A stretch of DNA of 18,841 nt. Source: Clostridium sp. AF27-2AA. GTDB lineage: Bacteria > Bacillota > Clostridia > Lachnospirales > Lachnospiraceae. Below are positions 1 to 6,658 of the stretch, in pieces (the first letter of the stretch is position 1; each line of letters opens with the position of its first letter). Made by a program: the position numbers and the translations under genes. Where the stretch lies: positions 1 through 18,841 of the forward strand of contig NZ_QUFI01000048.1 in the NCBI RefSeq assembly GCF_003478505.1. Reading direction: 5' to 3'. The notes below the pieces were generated by a model. The model was not told where the DNA came from and did no database searches. It was given only the letters and a program-made list of their open reading frames with translations.

Positions 1-4
1 GGTT

Positions 5-20
5 TCCTCCGAGTGGAGGA
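5..20 (-). promoter_or_regulatory. Hairpin sequestering a Shine-Dalgarno sequence of an off-window gene
   Basis: Read on the minus strand, TCCTCC (20-15), a four-base loop and GGAGGA (10-5) form a perfect six-pair hairpin. GGAGGA is a full Shine-Dalgarno sequence, and only four further bases remain before the window edge, so a start codon should lie just outside. The hairpin would hide that ribosome site. It lies downstream of the guanine riboswitch and its terminator, so it may be a second control layer. The gene itself is not visible. Confidence 0.45.
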
Positions 21-32
21 ATTTCCTATCAT

Positions 33-70
33 ACAAAAAAAGAGAATTCCGCGCTCATGCGAAATTCTCT
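33..70 (-). terminator. Intrinsic terminator, expression platform of the purine riboswitch
   Basis: On the minus strand the arms AGAGAATT (70-63, reading left) and AATTCTCT (48-41) pair, with an inner GCG/CGC step, and are followed at once by seven T residues (40-34). It sits about 70 nt after the riboswitch aptamer and before a Shine-Dalgarno sequence, the usual place for a transcription-terminating expression platform. The plus strand also has a T-rich run after the hairpin (75-84), so it may work in both directions. A clear antiterminator pairing with the aptamer P1 strand was not found by eye. Confidence 0.75.
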
Positions 71-104
71 GCTGGTTTTTTCTTTCCAGAGCAGCACACA
101 GTCG

Positions 105-134
105 CATGAAACTCCCGGGGTTCCCCGGTTCATG
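105..134 (-). promoter_or_regulatory. GC-rich hairpin between aptamer and terminator
   Basis: CATGAA (105-110) is complementary to TTCATG (129-134), and inside these lies CCGGGG/CCCCGG. The hairpin therefore has two helical parts separated by an asymmetric ACTC bulge. It lies between the purine aptamer and the terminator, in the right place to take part in the on/off switch, but its role is not proven. Confidence 0.4.
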
Positions 135-138
135 TAAC

Positions 139-200
139 TATGTAGTCAACTCTTTACGGCAGTTGGTAGAAACTCTGGACCCATCTCCAGAATATACATA
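139..200 (-). promoter_or_regulatory. Purine riboswitch aptamer, guanine type
   Basis: On the minus strand the three-way junction of the purine riboswitch family can be drawn. P1 is TATGTA (200-195) with TACATA (144-139). P2 is TCTGG (191-187) with CCAGA (178-174), closing a loop containing GATGGG. J2/3 reads GTTTCTACC (173-165). P3 is CAACT (165-161) with AGTTG (151-147), closing a loop with CCGTAAA, as in the Bacillus xpt aptamer. The GG in loop 2 and CC in loop 3 can form the known loop-loop contact. The specificity base in J3/1 (ACTAC, C at 145) is a cytosine, which in this family pairs with guanine or hypoxanthine rather than adenine. The regulated gene lies beyond the left edge and is probably a purine salvage or transport gene. 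Confidence 0.93.
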
Positions 201-228
201 TCGTCACCTGTTTTATGAAGTTGTTGTT

Positions 229-234
229 ATTATA
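229..234 (-). promoter_or_regulatory. Putative -10 element of the riboswitch transcript
   Basis: A perfect TATAAT on the minus strand lies about 29 nt before the aptamer P1 helix, a sensible distance for the riboswitch promoter. At 17 bp upstream the -35 position is only TATACT, a poor match, so the promoter may be weak or need an activator. Confidence 0.5.
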
Positions 235-272
235 GACTTTGGAATATGGAAAGTATACGGACAAAGCTTCTC

Positions 273-294
273 AAAAAGCCGGCATATTTTCGGC
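273..294 (-). terminator. Weak candidate terminator after the MalY pseudogene
   Basis: On the minus strand GCCG (294-291) can pair with CGGC (281-278) around a nine-base loop, followed by TTTTT (277-273). The stem is short, so this is only a possible terminator for the potassium-uptake/MalY transcript. The rest of 235-394 holds no gene that I can support. Confidence 0.35.
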
Positions 295-314
295 ACTATT
301 ACCGATTTTTGCAT

Positions 315-377
315 GTCATATGTCCTTTTCCCATACAATTTTAACATCTTGTTTCAAAAAAGTCAAATGTCCTTTTC
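315..377. repeat. Two direct copies of a 16-bp motif
   Basis: GTCATATGTCCTTTTC (315-330) and GTCAAATGTCCTTTTC (362-377) differ at one base and start 47 bp apart. The second lies in an imperfect palindrome with flanking A and T runs. Such spaced repeats upstream of a promoter with a poor -35 box (minus strand, -10 at 229-234) resemble binding sites of a dimeric regulator, for example of the Crp/Fnr type. The regulator is not identified. Confidence 0.35.
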
Positions 378-394
378 TATTTTATTCTGGATTT

Positions 395-1531
395 TCAGTT
401 CCATCTGACATGCACATCAAGCGCAGCTTTCAGCTGCTCCATTGCCTTCACGACCGTGGCTCGCGGACAGGCGAGATTGAAACGCTCAAACTGTGCTGTT
501 TCCGGTCCGAATACCTTGCCAGAGTCCAGCCACAGCTTTGCCTCCTCTACCATCAGATGCTCGAGCTCTTCATCGGTGAAGCCATAGCCGGAAAAATCTA
601 CCCAGGTCAGATAGGTACCCTCCGGCTCCACAAAATGCGCCTTTGGGAAGTTCTCCTTCACAAATGTGCGCATATATTCCATGTTTCCGGTCAGATACTC
701 CAAAAGCTCATCCACCCACCGCGCGCCTTTGGTATACACGGTTTTCACGGCAACCTGCCCCATAATGTTTCCCTGACTGTAGCCCGCTGCCGCATTTGCT
801 TTCCGGTAAGCTTTCCGGAGCTTCTGGTTCTGGATGATGATGTTTGCCGGCTGAAATCCTGCCACGTTAAAGGTTTTGCTTGGTGAAGTATACAGCACCA
901 GGCTGTCCTGGTATTTCGCGTCCAGAGTCCGGAAACTGGTAAAATGATGTCCCGGATACACAAAATCACAGTGGATCTCATCATCCATGATGATCACCTG
1001 ATGACGCAGGCAGATATCTCCCATGCGCTCCAGCTCATCCTTTGTCCATACGCGTCCCACCGGATTGTGCGGGTTGCAGAGCAGAAATACCATCACGTTG
1101 TTTTCCTCAATTTTCCGCTCAAAATCCTCAAAATCCACTGTGTAGCGGCCATTTTCATAGTGCAGCTGATTGTTGATGAAAATTCTTCCGTTATCCTCAA
1201 TGACTTCCCGGAACGGATAATATACCGGCTGCTGGATGAGGATCGCATCGCCCTCCTTTGTAAATGCCTTTACGCCGGTGGCAAGGCCGTATACCACGCC
1301 GCAGCCCACTGTCACCGTTTCCCGATCTACATGGTAGCCATGACGCGTGAAGAACCAGTGATCCAGCGCATCAAAGTATTCCTGGTCCGGATCCGTGTAG
1401 CCAAAAATCCCATGATCGATCCGCGACCGGAAGTCCGCGAGGATCTCCTCCTAAAGCTGAAAATCCATATCTGCCACTCACAGCGGTAAGAGATCATCAC
1501 GTCCTTTGCGCTCTGCCTTATGCTTTTCCAT
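395..1531 (-). pseudogene. Decayed MalY/PatB-type PLP-dependent aminotransferase (C-S lyase)
   Basis: The frame encodes a fold-type I PLP enzyme of the MalY/PatB group (cystathionine beta-lyase-like), which cleaves C-S bonds of cysteine derivatives. Recognisable parts are VADMDF near the N-terminus, GIFGYT, the NPHNPVGRVW block, DDEIHCDF, and SPSKTFNVAG with the Schiff-base lysine. The gene is broken. In-frame TGA (1478-1480) stands where the family has the tryptophan of LPLWVADMDF, and in-frame TAG (1451-1453) follows nine codons later. The first roughly 15 residues of the family (the YDFD...R...S segment) are missing. The only nearby ATG (1529-1531) lies inside the end of ktrA and has no ribosome site of its own. 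The first start codon after both stops is GTG at 1313-1315, too late for a working enzyme. The rest of the frame is open to TGA at 395. I infer recent inactivation; an assembly error is possible but would have to explain three defects. Confidence 0.85.
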
Positions 1532-2198
1532 TCCATTCACTGAGCCTGTTTAAAGCCTCCTTGCTTCCGGAAATATAGGCAATATCACCTTTCTTAAACG
1601 CATAATCCGGTGTAATGGTCTCGATCAGCTTTCCATCATTCTCCACCGCAATGATGTTGACACCAAACCGTCCGCGCAGATTGGCCTCCACCACGGTTTT
1701 TCCTACGCTACGCTCCGGCATGATCATCTTGGAGATATTCAGTTTTTCACTCAGCTGGATAAAGTCCAGCATGCGGACTGCCTCCAGCCGGTGTGCCAGA
1801 CGCACTGCCATGTCGCGCTCCGGGTAAACCACCTGGGCCCCGATCTTTTCCAGAATTTCCCCGTGCTCCATACTGGAGGCCTTGGAGATGACGGTCGGCA
1901 CCCCCAGGCTCACCAGATTCAGCGTAGTCAGGATGGAAATATCCAGCTGTTCACCGATGCAGACCACCGCCACATCACAGTTCTGCACACCGGTCTCCGA
2001 CAGTGTCTTTTTATCCAGCGCATGCACCACGTAAGCATTTTCCGTATACTCCCGCAGCTCCCGCACCTTTTCTTCTTCTTTATCCAGCACCACAAGCTCT
2101 GCTCCCGCCGCTGCCAGCTCCAGAGCCAGCGCATGTCCGAAACGGCCAAGACCAACGATTCCGTAAGTATTTTTTTCATTACTCTTCTTTTTGAACAT
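1518..2198 (-). CDS. ktrA: KtrA/TrkA-type potassium uptake regulatory subunit (RCK protein)
   Basis: This 226-residue cytosolic protein is the nucleotide-binding gating ring of a KtrAB potassium uptake system. An N-terminal RCK Rossmann domain (about residues 11-130) shows GLGRFG at 16-21 and the acidic VVLD (D39) that ends the second strand and binds the ribose of NAD or ATP. A C-terminal RCK domain (about 145-222) has the VGKTVVEANLRGRFGV pattern; in Firmicute KtrA this domain can bind cyclic di-AMP. I chose ATG at 2198 because GGAGG stands six bases before it; an upstream TTG-initiated frame would overlap ktrB. The gene follows ktrB by 28 nt in the same direction, so they form one transcript. 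Its stop codon overlaps the damaged start of the MalY pseudogene. The length is normal for KtrA, shorter than the duplicated E. coli TrkA. Confidence 0.92.
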   Translation of the reverse strand: MFKKKSNEKNTYGIVGLGRFGHALALELAAAGAELVVLDKEEEKVRELREYTENAYVVHALDKKTLSETGVQNCDVAVVCIGEQLDISILTTLNLVSLGVPTVISKASSMEHGEILEKIGAQVVYPERDMAVRLAHRLEAVRMLDFIQLSEKLNISKMIMPERSVGKTVVEANLRGRFGVNIIAVENDGKLIETITPDYAFKKGDIAYISGSKEALNRLSEWNGKA

Positions 2199-2226
2199 TG
2201 CTTTCCTCCATGCCCTTTTCCAATTT

Positions 2227-3522
2227 TTATCCAATCGCGATATTTCCTTCCGGATAGCTTACCCGCTCACCTTTGGTAAAATACCAGAGGGAGGCGATCG
2301 TCAGCGGTCCCAGCCTTCCGATAAACATGATCAGAATGGTCAGGATTTTTGCTGCATCGCAAAGTCCCGCGGAAATTCCGGTGGAAAGTCCTGCAGTACC
2401 AAAGGCACTGCTCATTTCAAACAGCGCATCCAGAAACGGTACGCCCGGCTCTAAAATCACCAGAATATAAGTTCCGGACAGCACAATACCGATGGCCAGA
2501 AGTGTGATCACTGCCGCCTTGCGGAACGCGTCAGTCGGGACCGCATAGCGGAATGCCTTCTCCGATGTATTTGTTGCTGAAGAACGGATTCCCTCAAACA
2601 GCACATAACAGGTAGTAGTCTTGATACCGCCTCCGGTAGAACCCGGAGAAGCGCCGATCACCATCAGCACGATGACCGTCAGAAGTCCTGCGCCGGAAAA
2701 AGATCCCAGCGGAAATGTAGAAAATCCGGCGGTTCTTGCGGATACACTGGTAAAGAAAGCTCCCATCCAGGTAATATCCTCTGTCAGCTTTAAAAGCACT
2801 GTGCCGGCTGCCGTCAGCACCAGGCTCATAAACAGCACCACCTTGGCGTGCATGGAAAGCTTTTTCCATCGGAACCGTTTTGCAATGACTTCACGGATCA
2901 CCAAAAAGCCAATGCCGCCAAAAATAACCAGAGCGCAGGTCACCAGATTCAAAAGTATGTCATCCTGGTACGGAATCAGGTTCTGACCGCCGCCCAGAAT
3001 GTCAAATCCGGAGTTATTGAAGGAAGCCACCGAATGAAACAGGCTGACTCCTGCCGCCTTTAACGGTGGAAATTTTTTTCGAAATACCAGAAAGCTCAAT
3101 GCTGCTCCGGCCAGTTCGAATGTAACCGTAGTCAGAAATACCAGACGGATAAAACGGATCACGCCCTTTCCGGAATCCAGATTCCCGGCCTCCCGGATCA
3201 GGTTTCTGGCTTTCAGGTTGATCTTCTTTCCCATGGCCAGGATCACTCCGGTTCCCACCGCTGTCACCCCAAGACCGCCGATCTGGATCAGCATACACAG
3301 AAAGAACTGGCCAAGCGGCGTAAACGTATCCCCTGCGTCTACCGTAAGAAGTCCTGTTACACACACCGCACTGGTAGACATATAAAGGGCATCGATGTAA
3401 CGCAGCGTAACTCCGTCCCGTATGCTGTAGGGCAGACTTAAGAGCACCGATCCGATCAGGATCACCAGCGCAAAGCCCAGCGAAATAATCCGCACCGGGG
3501 ACTGTTTCTTTAGAAAATTCAT
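2227..3522 (-). CDS. ktrB: KtrB/TrkH-type potassium channel-like transporter subunit
   Basis: This 431-residue membrane protein is the potassium-translocating subunit of the TrkH/KtrB family. All four pore-loop repeats can be seen with their filter glycines: TSAVCVTG (50-57), SFNNSGFD (167-174), SARTAGF (261-267) and SSAFGTAG (371-378). Hydrophobic segments before and after each repeat fit the family's 4 x (M1-P-M2) design. The intramembrane-loop region (ASPGSTGGG, 291-299) of the third repeat is also present. The length is typical for KtrB and shorter than TrkH. The start ATG at 3522 follows AGAAAGG. An extended -10 promoter lies about 40 bp upstream, so the gene need not depend on the lysR transcript. 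ktrA follows. The protein takes up potassium, probably sodium-coupled, with the KtrA ring gating it. Confidence 0.95.
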   Translation of the reverse strand: MNFLKKQSPVRIISLGFALVILIGSVLLSLPYSIRDGVTLRYIDALYMSTSAVCVTGLLTVDAGDTFTPLGQFFLCMLIQIGGLGVTAVGTGVILAMGKKINLKARNLIREAGNLDSGKGVIRFIRLVFLTTVTFELAGAALSFLVFRKKFPPLKAAGVSLFHSVASFNNSGFDILGGGQNLIPYQDDILLNLVTCALVIFGGIGFLVIREVIAKRFRWKKLSMHAKVVLFMSLVLTAAGTVLLKLTEDITWMGAFFTSVSARTAGFSTFPLGSFSGAGLLTVIVLMVIGASPGSTGGGIKTTTCYVLFEGIRSSATNTSEKAFRYAVPTDAFRKAAVITLLAIGIVLSGTYILVILEPGVPFLDALFEMSSAFGTAGLSTGISAGLCDAAKILTILIMFIGRLGPLTIASLWYFTKGERVSYPEGNIAIG

Positions 3523-3563
3523 AGCTTCGCCTTTCTGTCAGATAAATTTACAAATTAACATTG

Positions 3564-3590
3564 ATTATACCATAACCGTTTCGTTTATGG
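3564..3590 (-). promoter_or_regulatory. ktrB promoter with inverted repeat in the spacer
   Basis: On the minus strand TGGTATAAT (3572-3564) is an extended -10 element; the -35 region is poor, as is common for such promoters. Immediately upstream and overlapping the TGG is the inverted repeat CCATAAcCGtttCGtTTATGG (3570-3590), which could be a repressor or activator site for ktrBA. No T run follows it on the minus strand, so it does not look like a terminator of the lysR gene. The 81-bp gap is too short for a ydaO-type cyclic di-AMP riboswitch. Confidence 0.55.
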
Positions 3591-3603
3591 GATTAATTTT
3601 TCA

Positions 3604-4560
3604 TCAATGGTTTTCTTCCTCGGACGCAAAGGTGATGAACTGCTCCATTTCCCGCGTTCTGAACTTATTTTTGTGGTAAAAGATCTGACGGTACATGGAT
3701 ATTTCCACGTCATCCACCTCCACAGCAGCAAGTGTTCCCTCCCGGATCTGCTTCTGCACCGCAAACAGCGGAAGAAAAGAAAGGCCGCGGCTCTGCTCCA
3801 GCATCTGGATGATAAAGGCTGTATCACTAATTTCCAGGACCGGGGACAGGCAGCAGTGGCAGGAGGCCAGATGCTGGTCCAGTGCCTGGCGGTAATTGGC
3901 ATTTTTCTCTGTTAAAAAAAATGGTTCCTGTAAAATCTGGTCCAATGTTATCCACCGAACCGATATTTCTTCCTGCCCGACTGTTTTTGTTCTCCATTTC
4001 ACTGAACCGATATTCTCGCATTCTGCATATTTTTGTGCCCAGAAGGCCGGGGATGCCACAAATACGACCGGCTCTGCCACTTCCATGGCCTTCACCCAGC
4101 TTTCATTCCACCTGGGCGCGTCCAGAATATAAATGATATCCAGCTGATCGTGCTCCATCATGCGAATCAGCTCTTCCGGGGTTCCCACCGTGATCTGAAG
4201 CTTTACCTGTGGATGATGTTCCCGGAAGCGACTCACAATAGCCGGTAATTTGGCCGCACACAGCGATTCGATCGTGCCGATGTGAAGAGGATTTTTCAGC
4301 TCCTCATCCTCATGCATGGACAGACGGGTACGGTTTACCTCGTAGAGGATCGTGTTCGCATGCATCAAAAATTTCTGTCCCTGCGGTGTCAATACCACCT
4401 GCTTTCCCATCCGATCAAACAAGCGCGTTCCAAGCTCCTTTTCCAGTATGCGGATCTGGACCGTCACCGCCGACTGCGAATAACCAAGCTGAACTGCCGC
4501 CCTGGAAAAGCTCTGAAGCTGTGCAGCCTGAATAAAAGTCTGAAGCTGACGAAATTCCAT
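3604..4560 (-). CDS. LysR-family transcriptional regulator, likely of the serine operon
   Basis: The 318-residue protein starts with a classic LysR winged helix-turn-helix: MEFRQLQTF, then SFSRAAVQLGYSQSAVTVQI as recognition region, the RILEKELGTRLFDR linker and LTPQG (residues 1-60). The rest is a two-lobed effector-binding domain, with LHIGTIESLCAAKLP beginning lobe 1 at about residue 90. I chose the ATG at 4558-4560 because GGGAGG lies six bases upstream; a longer in-frame start at 4623 would sit inside an operator-like palindrome and lacks a ribosome site. The gene diverges from the symporter and serine dehydratase operon, the usual layout for a LysR activator and its target, so it probably responds to serine or a related metabolite. 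That is inference. No terminator separates it from ktrB downstream. Confidence 0.93.
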   Translation of the reverse strand: MEFRQLQTFIQAAQLQSFSRAAVQLGYSQSAVTVQIRILEKELGTRLFDRMGKQVVLTPQGQKFLMHANTILYEVNRTRLSMHEDEELKNPLHIGTIESLCAAKLPAIVSRFREHHPQVKLQITVGTPEELIRMMEHDQLDIIYILDAPRWNESWVKAMEVAEPVVFVASPAFWAQKYAECENIGSVKWRTKTVGQEEISVRWITLDQILQEPFFLTEKNANYRQALDQHLASCHCCLSPVLEISDTAFIIQMLEQSRGLSFLPLFAVQKQIREGTLAAVEVDDVEISMYRQIFYHKNKFRTREMEQFITFASEEENH

Positions 4561-4576
4561 AAAACGCCTCCCTATA

Positions 4577-4623
4577 ATTGAATTATTTTCAATATACTCA
4601 TAAAAACTATGAATTTGATTCAT
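4577..4623. promoter_or_regulatory. LysR operator-like palindromes between lysR and the serine operon
   Basis: Two palindromes lie in the divergent gap: ATTGAAttattTTCAAT (4577-4593) and ATGAATttgATTCAT (4609-4623). The first has the T-N11-A form with dyad symmetry typical of LysR recognition sites. The second overlaps the -35 box of the symporter promoter, where a LysR activation site is expected. Binding to both would also allow autoregulation of the regulator gene. Confidence 0.5.
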
Positions 4624-4643
4624 TTATACTACCATGATATAAT
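4615..4643 (+). promoter_or_regulatory. Promoter of the sstT-sdaAB-sdaAA operon
   Basis: TTGATT (4615-4620) and a perfect TATAAT (4638-4643) are separated by exactly 17 bp, giving a near-consensus housekeeping promoter with a start near 4650 and a leader of about 97 nt. A second TATAAT at 4687-4692 has no good -35 box and may be an alternative, activator-dependent start. Confidence 0.7.
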
Positions 4644-4677
4644 GCACCTGCGAAGACGTCAACCGCTGTTTTTTATG

Positions 4678-4710
4678 AAATCTGTATATAATTGCTGCAG
4701 ATTTCAGCAA
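4678..4710 (+). promoter_or_regulatory. Two mutually exclusive inverted repeats in the symporter leader
   Basis: AAATCTG (4678-4684) is complementary to CAGATTT (4698-4704). TTGCTG (4692-4697) is complementary to CAGCAA (4705-4710). Each repeat lies partly inside the other, with no linker between the strands, so only one hairpin could form at a time in RNA. As DNA, the second repeat has the form of a further LysR-type site. No T run follows, so a simple attenuator is not indicated. Confidence 0.35.
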
Positions 4711-4746
4711 GTGATTCACATTTTTGTTATTGGAGGGAATTTACAA

Positions 4747-5967
4747 ATGGAAAAAAAGAAATTCAAAATGGGGCTTGTACCAAAGCTGATCCTGGCGATC
4801 ATCCTCGGTATCTTATTCGGTCAGTTTCTGCCGGAGGGCTTTTGCCGTCTTGTTGTCACACTGTCCGGATTTTTCAGTAACTTTTTAAAATTCGTCATCC
4901 CGCTCATGATCCTGGCTTACGTTACCATGGGTATCGCAGACCTGTCCCAGGGCGCAGGAAAACTCCTGCTCATCACCGTGGCCCTGGCTTACGGCTCTAC
5001 CCTGATCGCAGGTTCCGCATCTTTCCTGGTTGCGGAAAGCCTGTTTCCGAGCTTTATGAGTGCTGACGCGCTGGACCAGATTGCTGCTACCGCAGAGGTC
5101 TCTCTGTCCCCGTACTTCACCATCGCTATCCAGCCGGTCATGGACACCTTGTCCGCAGTGGTCCTGGCTTTCGTCCTGGGCCTGTGCCTCTCTTCCATGC
5201 GTGGAAAAGAGATCGGTGATACCCTGTACAATGCAATGAAGGATTTCTCCTCCATCATTGACAAAGTACTCCACAATGTCATCATCCCGCTGCTGCCGCT
5301 TTACATCTGCGGCACCTTCACGGATATGACCATTTCCGGCAAGACCTTTGCAATTCTTGGCATCCTCTGGAAGGTATTCCTGGTTGTCATTGCCATGCAC
5401 CTGATCTGCATCACCATTCAATTCATCGTTGCCGGAACCATCAGCAAGAAGAACCCGTTAACCCTGATCAAAAATCAGCTTCCGGGATACGCAACCGCAC
5501 TGGGAACCCAGTCCTCCGCTGCCACCATCCCGGTTAACTTACAGTGCGCAGCCAACGACGGTGTCTGTGAGCAGATCCGTAACTTCGTGGTTCCGCTGTG
5601 CGCCAATATCCATATGGCAGGTTCCATGATCACCATCACAGCCTGCGCTACCGCAGTCTGCCTGATGAACCAGCTGCCCATCAGCCTGGCTACCGTTGTT
5701 CCGTTCATCATGACCCTCGGTGTTGCCATGGTTGCTTCCCCGGGTGCTCCGGGCGGATCCATCATGACCGCGCTTCCGTTCCTCTATATGGTATTCGGCA
5801 CCACTGCCGGAGATCCGAACGGTCCGATCTGCGCAATCATGGTTGCACTTTACATCACCCAGGATTCCTTTGGAACTGCCTGCAACATTTCCGGCGATAA
5901 CGCCATCGGCGTCATTGTAGATACCATTTACCACAAATTCATCATCAAAGAAACTCAGGAGGCTTAA
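4747..5967 (+). CDS. Sodium:dicarboxylate symporter family protein, probable serine transporter (SstT/DAACS type)
   Basis: This 406-residue membrane protein belongs to the glutamate-transporter-like DAACS family, sodium-coupled carriers of acidic or small neutral amino acids. Family landmarks are the re-entrant hairpin 1 tip TQSSAAT (254-260), the helix-7 region CANIHMAGS (285-293) in place of the canonical NMDGT, the glycine-rich hairpin 2 tip SPGAPGG (331-337), and helix-8 NISGDN (380-385), whose aspartate contacts the substrate amino group. ATG at 4747 is preceded by GGAGGG nine bases upstream. The frame is open further upstream, but that part runs through the promoter. Only one base separates its stop from the L-serine dehydratase beta-subunit start, so it almost certainly imports serine or threonine for degradation. 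The substrate is inferred from context; I did not assign the sstT symbol because aspartate or other substrates are not excluded. Confidence 0.9.
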   Translation: MEKKKFKMGLVPKLILAIILGILFGQFLPEGFCRLVVTLSGFFSNFLKFVIPLMILAYVTMGIADLSQGAGKLLLITVALAYGSTLIAGSASFLVAESLFPSFMSADALDQIAATAEVSLSPYFTIAIQPVMDTLSAVVLAFVLGLCLSSMRGKEIGDTLYNAMKDFSSIIDKVLHNVIIPLLPLYICGTFTDMTISGKTFAILGILWKVFLVVIAMHLICITIQFIVAGTISKKNPLTLIKNQLPGYATALGTQSSAATIPVNLQCAANDGVCEQIRNFVVPLCANIHMAGSMITITACATAVCLMNQLPISLATVVPFIMTLGVAMVASPGAPGGSIMTALPFLYMVFGTTAGDPNGPICAIMVALYITQDSFGTACNISGDNAIGVIVDTIYHKFIIKETQEA

Positions 5968-5968
5968 G

Positions 5969-6637
5969 ATGTCATTTATCAGTGTTTTCGATGTGCTCGG
6001 ACCAAACATGATCGGCCCGTCCAGTTCCCACACAGCAGGCGCGGCCCGCATCGGTTTTCTGGCTCAGAAAATGATCGGCGGCAGCGTGATCCGGGCAGAT
6101 TTCACCCTTTACGGATCCTTTGCGAAGACCTATCACGGCCATGGAACCGACCGGGCACTCCTCGGCGGCATCATGGGATTTTCCACCGACGATATGCGCA
6201 TCCGCAATTCCTTCGAGATTGCGCAGGAAACCGGCCTGGCTTATACCTTCACCCCGAACGAGACCGAAACCGAGATTCATCCAAACACTGTGGACATCTC
6301 CATGACCAACAAAAACGGCCAGATCATGACCATCCGGGGAGAATCCTTAGGAGGCGGCAAAGTCCGCATCGTCCGGATCAACGACGTGAAAGTAGATTTC
6401 ACAGGCGAGTACAGCGCTGTCATCGTAGTGCAGCAGGATAAGCCTGGCGTTGTGGCCCACATCACCAAGGTCTTAAGTGACCGCGGCGTCAACATTGCCT
6501 TCATGCGCCTGTTCCGCGAGGCAAAAGGCCATACCGCCTACACCATTGTAGAATCCGACGGAAAGCTTCCGGAAGATGTAGCGGAGTACCTGAAAGACAA
6601 TGTCAATGTACGCGATGTTATGGTCGTACAGATTTAA
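5969..6637 (+). CDS. sdaAB: L-serine dehydratase, iron-sulfur-dependent, beta subunit
   Basis: The 222-residue beta chain pairs with the alpha chain encoded next to form the [4Fe-4S] L-serine dehydratase, which turns L-serine into pyruvate and ammonia in the cytosol. The family signature GPSSSHT is at residues 16-22 and GPNMIGPSSSHTAGAARIG is intact. A C-terminal ACT domain (about 147-222, VVQQDKPGVVAHITKVLSDR) is the small-molecule regulatory fold of this family. The ATG at 5969 has AGGAGG six bases upstream, inside the end of the symporter gene, which implies coupled translation. The length matches the separate beta subunits of Firmicutes; in E. coli the two chains are fused. Confidence 0.97.
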   Translation: MSFISVFDVLGPNMIGPSSSHTAGAARIGFLAQKMIGGSVIRADFTLYGSFAKTYHGHGTDRALLGGIMGFSTDDMRIRNSFEIAQETGLAYTFTPNETETEIHPNTVDISMTNKNGQIMTIRGESLGGGKVRIVRINDVKVDFTGEYSAVIVVQQDKPGVVAHITKVLSDRGVNIAFMRLFREAKGHTAYTIVESDGKLPEDVAEYLKDNVNVRDVMVVQI

Positions 6638-6658
6638 GGGAAGGGAGGAAAACAGACC

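Noticed and set aside
130..205. tRNA-like reading on the plus strand (GCAGTTGGTAGA and TCTGGA...TCCAGA resemble D-arm and anticodon stem)
   Set aside because: No acceptor stem or T-arm fits, and the opposite strand is fully explained by the purine riboswitch aptamer.
1478..1480. TGA in the MalY frame as selenocysteine or recoded tryptophan
   Set aside because: A second stop (TAG) follows nine codons later, the N-terminus is missing, and other genes here use TGA as a stop (for example lysR at 3604-3606).
3523..3603. Cyclic di-AMP (ydaO-type) riboswitch before ktrB
   Set aside because: The gap is only 81 bp and contains the promoter and a short leader, too short for that aptamer.
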